Below, in pieces: positions 11,209 to 23,522 of a DNA stretch of 64,000 bases. The notes beneath the pieces were generated by a model. The model searched no databases. It was not told where the DNA came from and was given only the letters and a program-made list of their open reading frames with translations. The stretch comes from Charina bottae (Eukaryota > Chordata > Lepidosauria > Squamata > Charinaidae): the NCBI GenBank assembly GCA_023362775.1, contig JALMGJ010000060.1:196501-260500 (forward strand), written 5' to 3'. Position 1 is the stretch's first letter. Every line of letters starts with the position of its first letter. A program made the position numbers and the translations under genes.

Positions 11209-12167
11209 AGCATTACAAAAATGTTTTTATTTTCCTCTCTGAGATACTGGAGGTTATATATGAAAAGGGTAATCACAGGCCACCACAATCATGAAAATCA
11301 AGGTTGTCCATATGAGGTCCCTGATTGACATAAAACAGGATTGGAAACCTTTTACTGCTTGAGAATTATACATGGTCTTTTATTTTTTAACAGCCAATAT
11401 AAAGTGTACTTCCACTTCAGTAATGTCTCATCTTGCAGTTTTGTCCACCCCTAATCCAATGGCTAAAAATATTCATGTATAAACCTTCCAAATTATTCCC
11501 TTTTGAAGACCCAGTTGATGGGAGTTACTGTGAAAATCTCTATATATGCTCTTCATCACATCTTCCTAAAAACAGCAGAAAAAGCATGGCCATACTTTTT
11601 ATTTTCTTATTATTTGGGGGAGGACATAATTTTACCCATTCCATTCTCACTCCATGACTGACCACTACAGTAGGTATTTCTGGTTGTGATGGCCCTGAGG
11701 ACCGAAATGGGTTTGCACCCATTATTAGTTCAGGGTGGAGCTTACTCATTATTGAACAAACCTTGTTCCTTCACCCCAGCCTTGTTTTCTACACTTGTGA
11801 CCTGTCAACCAGACTACATCCATGTTAGTTGGACTTGACAGGTTGGCTTAACATGTCATTCCAAACACCCACCCCCACTTGTCCTGCCCCACATTAGGGA
11901 AAGTGATTGATAATTTTGATGTCACTTAGTGAGAAAGGCAATCCACCAATTACTTCCCTTAATCTGTCCCGCCTTAAAACTGTAAGGACAGCACTAGTTG
12001 CCAGCCACACTACCATGGCAGAATAGTCTTTCACAAAGGGGACAGCAAATGTTATGCCAACATCCTTTTCTGCTGGTTCAAAGGCCATTGGATAGTCCTT
12101 AAATGGCTGTGTCCTATGTCTGTTCAGAAGTGAGATGCGTTACCCTCAGTGGCAATTATTCCCAGAT
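11209..12167. other. Unique stretch, nothing recognised
   Basis: No coding similarity or repeat family is visible. Short frames on both strands show no domain. Confidence 0.4.
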
Positions 12168-12872
12168 AAGTTTTATTTATTTATTTATTTCTCACATTTC
12201 TGCACCGCCAATCTCGCAAGCGACTCTGGGTGGTTTACAATTCAATTAAAATAACAAGAGATTAAAATAATAAAAACAAGTACATCATAAAAATATAAAT
12301 ATAGATATAAAATAATATTTAAAATTTATATAAAATATAAATTCCTCAGGGCCACATCATGATGCCAACCTCCATGATTGACTATCCCCCCTCCCACCCC
12401 AGGTTTGGTGGCAAAGCCAGGTTTTCACTCCCTTTTGGAAGGCTGGGAGAGTGGGGGCCTGCCTCACCTCTGGGGGTAACATGTTCCACAGGGCAGGGGC
12501 CACAGCAGAGAAGGCCCTCTTCCTGGACCCTGCCAATCAACAATATCTCATGGACAGGGTTTTAAAGGTAATAACCAACACCTTGAATTGGACCTGGAAG
12601 CAAACTGGCACCCAATGCAGCTCGCGCAGCAAAGGTGTTATATGTGCCATCCTTGGGGCTCCTAAAACTGCTCGCACGGCTGCATTCTGAACCAGCTGTA
12701 GCTTCTGGATACTCTTCAAGGGTAGCCCCATGTAGAGCGCATTGCAATAGTCTATACAGGAGATGACTAGGACATGAATGACTGACTGGAGGGCTTCCCG
12801 ATCCAGGAAGGGGCATAACTGGCGCACAACACGAAGTTGGGCAAAGGCTCTCCTGGCCACGGCTGCCACCTG
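12168..12872 (-). pseudogene. L2 LINE 3' end, minus strand
   Basis: The tail (ttatt)n at 12168-12190 is followed by the antisense of the L2 terminal motif (ctctgggtggtttacaattc). The coding remnant at 12537-12869 (-) has SCIDYCNALYMGLPLKSIQ, KLQLVQNAAVRAVLGAP and LHWVPVCFQVQFKVLVITFK, the same block as in the copy at 4471. It starts with REAFAQLRVVRQLCPFL-like residues from the region before this block. It is 5' truncated with frames broken toward the tail. Confidence 0.85.
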
Positions 12873-14045
12873 CTAGTTATAGAGTTGCAGAGTTGCAGCT
12901 TAAATTACTTTTACATTTTTCTTGTGAAAATTCTTAGAATACTAGGAGAACCATAGCATGACTTTCCACTTATAAATCACATTGAAGCTTATTTTTGGTA
13001 CAGCTGAGGTGATAAACCATTGGAATACAACTTAATATTAGACCATACACCTCCAGATTGCAACAAAATGAAAACTGAGCAACAGAGAACAAACTGGTTA
13101 TGTTAAACAAAGACTTACTATATTGGAAATTGAACATATAGGAAACTATAGAGTAATAAACACTCTTTTATTAAGGATTTGTAACACGATCTTCATTTTT
13201 TTAAAGTTTGCCACACAATGAATGTGAGACATTTGAATCAATAAAAGAATTGTATCTTTAGGAAAGATTGTTCTCAAAATAATTAAAAGTTACAATATTC
13301 CAATAAAACACAAGATAATGTTCCCAATAGAATTTTGGATATATTCAGTAAGTGAGTAGTGATGACACTAGGTAATTGGTTTTTAATTGCTGTAATGCAT
13401 TTGGCTAATTATTCTCATGTCTTTTAATTGGAGAAATGGGAATTTCCCTTCCAGATTGTTGAATCTTTGCTTCCAACTTTGTTGATTTCCAACGTTAGGG
13501 GTCTCCACCTCTTGATAGACATGAATCCAAAGTGGGATGTTAGTAAGGCTGACAAGGGCAGAAGGACTCACTAGGTTGCCTGTCCCCCCCCCCCCCCATT
13601 AGCTGCCAACCTCAAAGTATGGACTTCGTCATACTCATATAACATTTCCTGTTGCAAATTATTCAAATGATATTGGAACAACAGTAATAAAACTAGGGGC
13701 AGCCTTAATACTTTGTGACTGTAATTTTTATTTATTTGATTTATATGATTTAAAATGATTTTTAAAAAGCATATTTGGATATAATACAGTATGTTTTAAC
13801 AGTAGGAGTGGTTAATCTACTGTTACTAGTTAACCTTTTAGTAAGTCAAGGATTGCAGTGAGTGGGGAGGTGGAACAAAGTGGATGGGGATATATTGCAT
13901 CTATGAGGGAGATTTTCCTGCTTCATCCTTTTGAGAAATGGGGGAAAAATTTTTTTTCTTTCTTCATTTTTTAAATGTTAAAGCTGTTTTGGGTAGTGGC
14001 CTGCAGGAAATCTGTACTGCATTCTTTCACTGTAAGTCCTCATTC
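12873..14045. other. AT-rich unique stretch with a short poly-C run
   Basis: Nothing recognised apart from a C-run at about 13586-13599. The minus frame 13383-13571 shows no domain. Confidence 0.4.
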
Positions 14046-14575
14046 AATAGAGTGCTTGGAGGCTAAATCCTATAAGAGTGATTAAAGGAACTTGGTGTGT
14101 TTAGTCTAGAGCAGTGTTTCTAAATCTCAGCCACGTTAAGATGGGTGGACTTCAACTCGGAGATGGCTGGGGGAATTCTGGGGGTTGAAGTCCACCCCTC
14201 TTAATGTGGCTGAGATTGAGAAACACTGCTCTAGAGAGAAGACTAAGGGAAAACATGATCACAGTCTTCCAATACATGAAGGAACGTCACAGGGCAGAGG
14301 GGGTGGATTTATTCTCCAGAGCACTTGAGGGTAAGACAAGAACCAGTGGGTGGAAGAGGGAGATCCAAACTTGAAATAAGGAGGAATTTCCTGACTGTGG
14401 GAGCTACTGAGCAGTGGAACAGTCTACTTATTGAAGTCATGAGTGCTCCATCACTGGAGATTTTCACTAAAAGTTTGGACAGCCATTTGTCCAGGATGGT
14501 ATGAGGGTTCCTGCCCCGGGCAGGGGGTTAGACAAGATGACCTCCATGATTCCTTGATTCTATCATTCAACATTA
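14046..14575 (+). mobile_element. CR1 LINE 3' end, interrupted by a hAT MITE
   Basis: Bases around 14080-14111 and 14229-14570 form a typical CR1 C-terminus and UTR: aggaacttggtgtgtttagtc, gagaagactaagggaaaacatgatc, aggaggaatttcctgactgt, ggagattttcactaaaag, ggacagccatttgtccagg, gggggttagacaagatgacc, then the octamer-like tail gattccttgattctat. The coding frame is broken. The MITE at 14112-14228 splits it. Confidence 0.82.
14112..14228. mobile_element. Palindromic hAT-type MITE
   Basis: At 117 bp it is almost a full inverted repeat: cagtgtttctaaatctcagc at the left pairs with gctgagattgagaaacactg at the right, and gtggacttcaac pairs with gttgaagtccac inside. It is flanked by 8-bp near-identical target copies (gtctagag at 14104-14111 and ctctagag at 14229-14236), the hAT signature. 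The element at 19874 belongs to the same group. Confidence 0.85.
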
Positions 14576-16199
14576 AAAGGAATTGCTTTCAATATTTTTA
14601 CAAAGAAAAAGGGAATGTTGATATCCTCAGAGGTGAAATGTGGTGTTCTTGCATATATTGTATTGAATGATAAAGTGGGCACGAGAGGTGTGTGAACTTC
14701 TTGTCTTTTATTTTACAATCATCTCTCCAGTGATCTGGAGCCTCCTTGGCTTTCCGCAAAAGGAAAGAAATTAAGTCCTTCCAAAAGGACTTAATTGTAT
14801 AGCAGGAAAAACAAAAATCCAACACCAGTAGTGTTGGTGTATTATTCTTTGAGGAGTAAGTCACAGCAATAAATCTTGTTAATTAAGTACCTGCTAACTT
14901 TAAAAGGTCAGGCAGCAGGTGATCCAGGTTGAAGAGTATAAAAGAACCTGCCTGCTTGTTTGATTCTACTCCTGCTTGCTTCTACTACTTGCTTACTTCT
15001 TACTTCTGGTATGTAGAGAAAGATTTGTAACACTTCCAGGGATCTGGAAGAAGAACTGTAAATATGATCTGTTTGTATGAGAAGCTAATACACAATGACT
15101 GGCATCTATATTGGTCTCTACTGCTAAAGCTTTCTGATACTCTGCATATGCAAGATAACACACACACCAACAAGTAGCACTTGCCTCAGCTTTTATCAGT
15201 ATAAGCAGCATCAAAATCTGTCCAAGAGAAATTTGAAAGAAATACCCTAACATCCTGAGAAAAAAGGAAAAAAAAAACCGAATCTATTTTTACAAGGGAA
15301 GCAACGTTCTGACAAATTTCAAGGTAGATTTTGTTACCATGTTGATTTCAGGGCCCAGATTGAAACGGTTACCAGCATGAAAAATAAAACATCCAATGTT
15401 TACAGACAGGAGCAACAGTTTGGAGCAGACACAGCAGCTTTCCTCTAGTTCTAAGGCTATTTGAGTGAGTTTGTCTGCATCTTAAGGAGGATTTCCTCTA
15501 ATATTATAATACTCGTTTTTCTTAGCATACACCCTTTTCCCTAAGATAATACAACTCGATTCCAGTTTGCATACAGGTTCAGGAAGAGCAAATTAGTAAA
15601 TTTGCATTTGAAAAGTTGCAGCAAACAATTTCTCCACCACTCCTAGGGCAGTGTTATTTGACAATCTATGAAGATTGGCCTGGGCCTTTAGAAAGTCAAA
15701 CAGCTTTTTCTGTAATGGCCCCATTATTTCTGGAATGCCCTACTACTGAATCTTTCATTTTTAAATGAGTCTTAAAGGTTTTTGCTCTCCCCCCCCCCCG
15801 CTTTTTTCTATTGTCCTATTTTTGTCTTTCTTTAAAAATTAAATTAAGCAAACAAAGACACCCCACCAAAAAAAGTGGGATGTTAAAATTTCAATATGCT
15901 TTTAAATGAATGGGTGACCATGTTTCTGTGTCCATAGCAGGTGACAGCACCTAACCAACTTCAGCTGATCTTGAAAAACTAAGCAAAAAAAAAAAAAACA
16001 TAGCAGGAGACAGTGGCACATCTTTTCTGTACTCTTGACATGTCCACATAGTCACCAGGAGTTGAGCTGTCTTAAGGGAAACTTTTCTTAAATGAGGCAA
16101 ATCCATACCTGTGATTTAATAAGAATGTAGAGACCTTCAAAAGAGATTTGAACTTTTCTGCATTCATTACAAAACTGAGCCATTAGATGGAAACAGAAT
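14576..16199. other. Unique stretch with small hairpins and a possible 5S-like scrap
   Basis: It contains a 12-bp perfect hairpin (14769-14796), a second small one (ccaacac ... gtgttgg, 14819-14837) and a TATA-box-like tataaaagaa at 14938. At 15940-15985 the words cagctgatcttgaaaaactaagc resemble the 5S rRNA internal region and are followed by an A-run, perhaps a truncated 5S-derived SINE. None of this is strong. Confidence 0.35.
14769..14796. repeat. Perfect 12-bp inverted repeat with 4-nt loop
   Basis: aattaagtcctt and aaggacttaatt are exact reverse complements around the loop ccaa. There is no T-run after it and no gene next to it, so a terminator role is not suggested. Confidence 0.8.
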
Positions 16200-16680
16200 T
16201 TATTTATTTTATTTATTTATACTTATATTTATACCCCGCCTATCCCCTCCCTAACGGAGGACTCTAGGCGGCTTTACATACATCGTATACATTTTTATAC
16301 ATTCTTACAATTTAAATCGCACGCTAAGGGAAGGGGTAAGGGAACCGACTCTTCCGTGGCTACTGGACTACATGTCCCATGATGCCTTGCGTCGGAGCCA
16401 GCTGCTGACGTCCTGTAGATGTTGCTGCTTTGGGATCCGTCGTCGCCACCGCCATTCAAGAGGTCTTCCGTTCGGTGGCCGATCCCCGACAGGACGCCAG
16501 CAAATTCTCCCACTTAAGGTGGTACCCAATTTATCTACTTGCTAAGCTTTCGAACTGTTGGGTCGACAGGTGCTGGGACGAGCAACGAGAGCTCACCTCG
16601 TTGCGCGGGGGTTCGAACTGCCGACCTTGCGATCAGCAGTCTACAGCTCAGCGGTTTAACCCGCTGAGCCACCGCGTCCC
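16200..16680 (-). mobile_element. tRNA-derived SINE, long type with L2-like tail
   Basis: Second copy of the family at 29-542. On the minus strand it runs from gggacgcggtggctcagcgg (tRNA-like head with box A) through a box-B-like gcagttcgaaccc, aagtagataaattggg and a GC-rich middle, to the tail gccgcctagagtcctccg ... ggcggggtataaatata and (AAAT)n. The head is complete (gggac at its 5' end). No clear target duplication was found. Confidence 0.8.
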
Positions 16681-16742
16681 TTTTGGGTTTTGGGAATTGG
16701 TTGAAGAATGGTTCCAGGTCAAGATGGAGGCAAGTTTCTAGT

Positions 16743-17215
16743 GCAACCTTTCTCAACCTTTTTACCCTGGAGGAACTGTTGAAATAATTTTCAGGTCTCA
16801 GGGAACTTCTGCATAAGAATTATTATATCTACAGGTAGCATTGTGTGGCATGCCAAATTCAAAAAACGATTTTTATTTTTTTGTTTTAAGGATCTCATGC
16901 AGAACCTCTAGCAATGTGTCAGGCCAGCAGCTGAGTCATGGCATGTAAAAATTCCAACACACTGAGTACTAGCACTGTGTGGCCTGCAAAGTTCAAAAAT
17001 ATGTTTTGTGTGTGTGTGTGATATCTCACAGAACTCCTAGCAAAGAGGCAGGCTAGCAACGGAGTTGTGGTCTGTAAAGTTTCCAACACTGTCAGTGCTA
17101 GCATTGTGTGGTGTATGAAATTTAAAAGAAAAAAAAATCTTTTGCACAATCTCCCATGGGAATGAGAGGACCTCCCTAGGGTTCCATGGAATACAGGCTG
17201 AGAAAGGCTGGGTTT
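16743..17215. mobile_element. hAT-like non-autonomous element with an internally repeated unit
   Basis: Its ends are imperfect inverted repeats: caacctttctcaacctttt at the left and caggctgagaaaggctg at the right, and both have the 'gg(g)ttcca/tggaacc'-type inner motif. The interior contains a unit of roughly 120-130 bp about three times (gcattgtgtgg / gcactgtgtgg / gcattgtgtgg, each followed by a ttcaaaa-rich part and a 'gcaggccagcagctgagt'-like part). No clean 8-bp target duplication is seen. Confidence 0.6.
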
Positions 17216-18145
17216 GTGGCTTACTGCAGAGCTCCATTCTAGGCCCTGTGCTGTTCATAAATTCATAAGTGACTTGGATGGATTATTAAAGTTGCAGAAG
17301 ACACAAATGTTTGGGTGGGGTAGACATCTTAGATAACAATAACAAGATTTAGGAGGATCCTGACAAGTTGGAACAATGGGCAGATATCAACAAGCTATGT
17401 TTTAACAGGAACAAAAGCAAAGTCCTACATTTTGATAGGAAAAACCAAAGGCATGAGGGGCCTATACCAGGCAGCAGTACATGCTAAATGGATTTGGCTG
17501 CCTCAGTGGATCACAAGCTGAACATGAGCCGGTTGTGCAATTGAGCTTAGGATAAGCAAAGACAATTATTGGCTGCATAAAAAGAAGTATAAAGTCACAA
17601 TAAAGAGAAATCATTGTTCCTATCTATTCTGTGTTGATCAGACTGAATGTAGAATACTGTGCTGAGTTTTGGGTACCAGATTTTAGGAATTATATTGAGA
17701 AACTGGAATGTATCCAAAGGAAAGCAACCAAGATGATAAGGGGTCCAGAAAAAAATGTATGTGAAATGGTTAGAGGCACCGAATGTGTTTAACCTGGGGA
17801 AAAGTAGACTGTGTGGTGATACGTTAGTTTTTTTCTAGTATCTGAAGTATCACGTAGGGAACAGGGCAGAATTGTTCAAAGTTGTTTGAGAAATCAGGAC
17901 AAGAAACAATGAGTTTAAATTACAAGGAAGTAGATCTTTGTTGGATGTCAAGAAAGATTTCCTAGTGCTGAGAGCTGTTCAGCAGTAGAATAGACTTCCT
18001 TGTGAAATTGTGGACTTACTTTCGCTGGAGATATTTAAACAGAGGCTGGATGGCTATCTGTGCAGGATGCTGTGGTAGTGGATTCCTGCACTGGCAGAGG
18101 GTTAGATGATCTCCAAAACCCTCCAAACCTTACATTCTGAATTCT
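17216..18145 (+). mobile_element. CR1 LINE 3' end, decayed
   Basis: Translated fragments in shifting frames give the CR1 order: FINDLDG-like start, the 'cagaagacacaaatgtttgg' FADDT-equivalent region with the catalytic part lost, NKLCFNRNKSKVLHF, FWVPDFRNYIEKLECIQRKATKMI, and SLEIFKQRLDGYL. It ends with the CR1-type terminus (tggctatctgtgcaggatgc ... gagggttagatgatctcc). Many frame breaks show it is old. Confidence 0.75.
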
Positions 18146-19865
18146 AAGTAAAGATGCTCCTGAGCTAAACTTGACTCTTAATGACTGTCTGGACACATCT
18201 ATGCATAGGGTGTTTTTTTTTTTTTTTTTTGGTAACAGTATAGTAATAGCCTTTGCCGCCTTCTGGAACTTTTTCCCCCAGGTCCACCTGACAGCTGTGC
18301 GATTCCCTGGTGATGTCCCACCCAAACCAGGTTTAATTCCAAGCTCAGACATGGTTGATCAGATGTCGCTACCTGTTGAGACAAATAATATATATCCATC
18401 AAAATGAGCACATAATATGCATTCAGAATTCCACCTATACATGTTAAAAGCTAGGATGAGTAGACCACATGGATTCACGGAAGAGTCTTTTACTAATGTT
18501 CTTGAGTTTGGACTTTTTCTTCATTGAACACCAGATTCACAGGAATGTATGGCTTCAGAAGAAGTGCTGTTTTTTTTTAACAAAAAAACAGTCCCAGAGG
18601 CTTTGCAACAGAGCAGAATTAGATTAATTGACATTAACCCTAAAGTATTTTGTACTGTATAATAAGAAATTACTGAGTTGTGCCTCCTATTCTTGTGCTG
18701 TTTCTGTAAAGACACATGAATTGCCCCTTGATAAATGCCGTGAGCATTATCAAGCCTTTGTTTGTCATTCCCCTGAATTCCTCTTAGGTTTCACACAAGG
18801 AAGATCGTAATCTTTTGTCTCAAATGTCATATTAGCACAATCTAGTGGCAATTCTAAAACAGATTTAAATAAATAGCAGTGCTAAAATATGTGTGGCTCT
18901 GCTTCAAGGAATTGTGGGTCAAACTGATAATACTTCCATCTTTTCTACTAAGGATGGAGGGGGCAAATTGCACTGCATTGAAAATTGTTGATTTGATTCA
19001 ACCACTCAGACTAGCAAAAGTAAAACAAGGCTCCCCTTTGCTGAAAAATTATACTGTTTTGGTCAGCAAGCTGTCATATAATTGCCTCTCTCTTTTCTTC
19101 CACATCGCCTTAAAAATCTACATGACTTTTTTATTTACAAGCATCTGTGATGCTTCAGATAAAACATCTTGGTAACCTTGACAAAATTGGAGCAAATGAC
19201 ACCATAAAAGCAGTGAAGAAGGAGTGAGAGGGCACTGAATAGAAAAGGGTTGGACAAATGTAAATATATGTGCAGTGAAGATCATTCAATGGCCTGTTAG
19301 AACCAGTGAATGGAGCAGAGCTTAACATTGTGTAAAGTTGTGCATAGAAAAAGGAATATTGTTTTAAAACACAGCCTGTGAGCACGTTAGAGAGATTCAG
19401 GTTATTATTCTTACACTTTTAGCCCACCCAAGCATAAAGAAACAAACACTTAGACATTGCAGGTACAAAAAGTAAGTACAAAAGAGTTCTTACATTTATT
19501 TTGTCCAGGTACAGCCATTTCAGTAGAAAATTGGTTTCAGTTCTTCTTTCTGTTCCCTAAACTGCATACCTCTGGCCCTGTTTGCTGCCAGAGACTATGT
19601 GGAAAAAGGGGCTTGAGGCCTAGCACATGGCCTCTCCATGAAAGGAGCTAAGGCATGTGTGTCCTACCCCATTGGTGGAAGAATCGGAGAGAGAGAAGAG
19701 GAGGTGGGAGGGGCTACAAGTAGCTTCCTCTAGAAGCACAGAGTTTGCCTCCTAGAGCAATCACCCATATGCTAATGAGGCATGCTTGATTTGCTGAATT
19801 TCAACATGCAGCAAGTGCCAAAATTGTTGAACTGCTTTGTGACTGTCATAGAATTGGAGAGGATT
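18146..19865. other. Unique stretch, nothing recognised
   Basis: A T-run at 18209-18230 and a small hairpin near 18566-18592 (ctgttttttttaacaaaaaaacag) are the only structure seen. Frames of 60-105 codons have no known domain. Confidence 0.4.
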
Positions 19866-19873
19866 TCATAGAG

Positions 19874-20009
19874 CAGTTTTTCCCAACCTTGGCCACTTCC
19901 AGGTGTGTGGACTTCAACTTCCAGAATTCTCATTAATGGCTATGCTGGTGGTGGAATTCTGGAATTTGAAATTTACACATCTGAAAATTGCCAAGTTTGG
20001 GAAACACTG
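19874..20009. mobile_element. hAT-type MITE with perfect 8-bp target duplication
   Basis: The left end cagtttttcccaaccttggc and right end gccaagtttgggaaacactg form terminal inverted repeats. The perfect direct repeat tcatagag at 19866-19873 and 20010-20017 is the 8-bp hAT target. It is 136 bp with no coding capacity and resembles the element at 14112. Confidence 0.88.
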
Positions 20010-20017
20010 TCATAGAG

Positions 20018-20598
20018 TATCTAGTGTACCTCTATAGGTGATACGAAATTCAGAGTGAGAGCATCCCCAGTCTTTACTAGAAGATGTCCACCAAAACTGA
20101 GAGGTTTTTTTCCCTTTCACTAATTGGTTCTGCTATCACACGTCTCTCACTATCAACTTAAAGAACAGGACTACAACATGTTTGCCTTCTTCTGCTTGAC
20201 TCTCCTTCCAATAGTTGAAGATTTCTAGCACATTCCCTGTCTTCGTTTCCTTCTCCAGGATAAACATACCAAATTCCTTCAACCTTTTCTCACAGGATAC
20301 TTTTTCACATTCCCAAACATCTTCATTCTTTTGCTCTTTTGTCAGTCTGTTTTCTTTAAAAAAACCCAACCCCCCAATAAACCTCTTTTAAAATCACATT
20401 AAAAAATAAGCAATTTTGATATTAGATTCCTTTTTTAAAAACAAAAGTTGATTTGCTTTCAGTGGTTTTACTTTCTTTTTCCTTGATTCTGGCTTGCGAT
20501 GAGAATTATATATACACAATTATAGAAATGTGGTAAATATTTATTTTTTCCATATATGATTTGCTCCAAGCTTTAGAAATTGTGATTAAACTTCTTGT
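20018..20598. other. Unique stretch, nothing recognised
   Basis: A minus frame at 20136-20369 is low-complexity and shows no domain. Confidence 0.4.
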
Positions 20599-20609
20599 AT
20601 CTTTGACTA

Positions 20610-20838
20610 GCTCCAGATCTTGCCAACCTAGCAATTCGAAAGCATGCAAATGCAAGTAGATGTTACCTACCCACCCTTCGGTGGGTAGGTAACAGCGTTC
20701 CATGCGTGTCATGCGGCCACATGACTGTGGAAGTGTCTTCGGACAACGCTGGCTCTTCGGCTAACAAACGGAGATGAGCACCGGCCCCTAGAGTCGGACA
20801 CAACTGCACAAATGTGCAGGGGGAACCTTTACCTACCT
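20610..20838 (+). mobile_element. 5'-truncated squamate SINE with a perfect internal hairpin
   Basis: It starts in the middle of the body (agctccagatcttgccaacc), lacks the tRNA-like head, and ends with agagtcggacacaactgcac ... aacctttacctac. The target duplication tatctttgact at 20599-20609 and 20839-20849 is exact. At 20662-20693 the sequence is a perfect 14-bp palindrome with loop cttc, whereas other copies read aataggtaccac in the left arm. Confidence 0.88.
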
Positions 20839-20849
20839 TATCTTTGACT

Positions 20850-22536
20850 GCTTTTGTTCCTTGTATTTTATATTGAGAATTTTAACCGTGGCTATTGATG
20901 TATGTTGTTTCTAGGAAATCCAATGGAAAAAAAGGTGGAATGTTGCGCTGGAGTGCTGTGGCAAAAATTTCTTCCTCTTCCTTCCATCTCTATTCATCCA
21001 TTTCCTTTATTCCATCATGAAATCTTGATGACATGATGGCAGAACATGTTAGAAGGCCTAATATAAGCTTCCTAAATATTCCATAAACCAGGTACTCCTC
21101 TGTCAGCAAGACAGCCAAATGTTAATGTGACATCTGTTGCGGCTAATTCCAATAACCATCAGGAACCATTCTGCTTGTAAAGGATGAACCTGTTGCAGAA
21201 GTGAAAATTTAGAAGCATATTGCTCCAGTGTGTGAGACCCCAGTGAAATAAATGAGATTTCAATTAGATTGGTGTGGGGCACAAAAATCCTCATAAAAGA
21301 AAATTCCCAGATTCTGAAGTACTTAAACAAATCATTGGCGGCATCAGACTTGGCTCATTCCCTCTGTAATTCTTCTAACAACTGGCAACAATCTGATGAC
21401 TTTCAGGCATTAAACAACATATTTAGACACATTCTTAAACGGAGGGGGCTAAAATTAAAGTTCATTAAATCAGTAGGTGAACATATTTTTAAGGTAAAGA
21501 CCAAGCACAGGTTTTCTAGGCAATAAGCCAGGTGAAATATTTTCCTAGTTTTTCACTGCAACATGACCTTCATTTATCCAAGGGATTTTTAAATTTAATT
21601 TTGCACCAGCTCCAAATAAAAACACCATAAACCTGTCAATTTTGGTTTACAGTTTTTTAACACGAAGTGTGTTAAGCCTGATTCTGCGGCAGGTTATTTT
21701 TTTTAAGTTCCTCCTGAAATTAATGCACATATTCTACGTACAAGTTTTGTTAGGATCTACCCTTCTTTGTACATTTTTCTTAATACTTTGATACCCCTCA
21801 AAAATAATAATCAAATGTAATTTTCATGCATTGTTTCTTCTAATATTTGTGTTTTCCCAGTTGCAAATTGCATAGCAAACATACACAAGTATGTTTTGGT
21901 ATGTAGCTAACTTCCAGTTCAGGAACAGATTCAGAAAGTTCAAATTGGAATATATTTCCATCAGAATGTGATACAAAACAAAAACCTTTCTTTATGTATA
22001 TTTGACCCTCATTTTTGTAAAGTTGTTTTTCTGCAAAGGTATACCATGATACGAAATAATACAAACTTAATGAGAAAAGTCACTGACTTACTGGCATCCT
22101 CACTTTAAAAGATTGAGCAGATCTGTATCAGTGGATGATTATGATAATGTTATGAATTAGAAATAGGTCCCTTTCCCATTAATATGAGGCAAGCAAAATT
22201 ATTCCAGAATGAAGAATAAGATTTGCATATAAATATCCTTGCTAGTATGTTATTGGGCTCTGTCAAAACTAATAGGCCCAGTGGTCAGTTTGTAATTGTT
22301 CATGCATACAGACAAAATTATAGTAAATCTTCTGCATATATGAGAAGAGCTCCTTCACTACAATAGGTTAACATGCAGAACTAAGCTTACTAGGCATGGA
22401 GAAGAAATTAATTAGCTTTCCATTTTAATGTGAACTTATCTAAGTTACAGTGTATAACAAGGTGTATAGAAACCAAAACTCAGAAATGTGTAAAATGTAT
22501 GCCACAAAGAGAAACAACACAAACTCTATTAAAATA
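20850..22536. other. AT-rich unique stretch, nothing recognised
   Basis: No repeat family, RNA gene or conserved coding frame is visible. Confidence 0.4.
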
Positions 22537-22782
22537 GCTCCTCTTGGGGGTGGCTTGCGCCGTAGAGTTCTTTTAAATATAACATCATAGCTTGGATTTT
22601 ATATATTTATATCTAATTTATTTTTAGAGTGTTATATTGTATTTTATATGTTTTTAATTACTAACTTTGTTGTAAACCACCCAGAGTCCCCTTTGTGGGA
22701 GGAGATGGGCGGTGATAGAAGTTGGATGGATGGATGGATGGATGGATGGATGGATGGATGAATAAATAAATAAATAAATGTC
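22537..22782 (+). mobile_element. L2 LINE 3' UTR with (GGAT)n(AAAT)n tail
   Basis: It follows the L2 terminus seen at 4471-5214: ctcctcttgggggtggcttg, then tttagagtgttatattgt, then aaaccacccagagtccc ... gggaggagatgggcggtgat. The tail has become a tetranucleotide microsatellite, (GGAT)n at 22723-22760 then (AAAT)n to 22778. Confidence 0.8.
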
Positions 22783-23261
22783 AAATACTGGGGGGAAATG
22801 CACACCAAAAAGCATGTTATCACTGAAAATAATCAACATATTAATAGAAATGTCCCAACAATTATCTATTTACTTAAGGGCAACTGAAGTATTTCCAGAG
22901 TAAATGCAGAAATAGGATGAATGACTGAAAAAAAAAACAACCAACCCAAGACATTAATTTATTAGTGCCCATATAATTTTAATTTACATGGAAAATTCAT
23001 ACAGACCATTCCCCATAATCATGTTCCCTGCATATTTAAAGAACTTGGCTCTCAAGCAGTAGTATATTTATTTTGGCTGTTTTATGAGTCCATTTTTAAA
23101 GAATCAGTAGTTTGAGTGTTTTTTTTAATTAAACATAAAAAATATATATTATTAACATACAAGAAAAGCTATTTGTTGTTGTTCAGTCGTTCCAGGTTGC
23201 GATATTGTATATATATGAAATAGCTTTAAGGCTGTATTACTGTATTCGTTTAACAATTTTT
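22783..23261. other. AT-rich stretch with a short BovB/SINE-tail-like scrap
   Basis: ttgttgttgttcagtcgtt at about 23174-23192 is the antisense of the BovB 3' terminal motif. The remainder is not recognised. Confidence 0.4.
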
Positions 23262-23522
23262 TTTTCGTGTCAGAAGCACCAAGGCGCTTTTGTAGTGAAA
23301 GGATTTGCCGGTGACATCACCGTTGCCCGGGGGACGCCTGAGGAGGCTCCTTTCATGTCCCTGTGATTTTTCCCACAGAAGAATGTGGTACCTATTTATC
23401 TACTTGCATTTGCATGCTTTTGAACTGCTAGGTTGGCAGGAGCTGGGACAAATTGCCGGGCGCTCACTCCGGCATGCGGCTCATGCTCTTGGGATTCGAA
23501 CTGCCGAGCTATCAGCCTTACA
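23262..23522 (-). mobile_element. tRNA-derived SINE, second squamate subfamily
   Basis: The antisense carries cgtgtcagaagcaccaaggc, a middle with gttgcccgggggacgcctga, then gtggtacctatttatctac, gctaggttggcaggagctgg and a head with ggattcgaactgccgagc (box B complement). The middle differs from the common copies and recalls Anolis-type SINEs (recalled, not searched). There is no clear target duplication. Confidence 0.65.
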
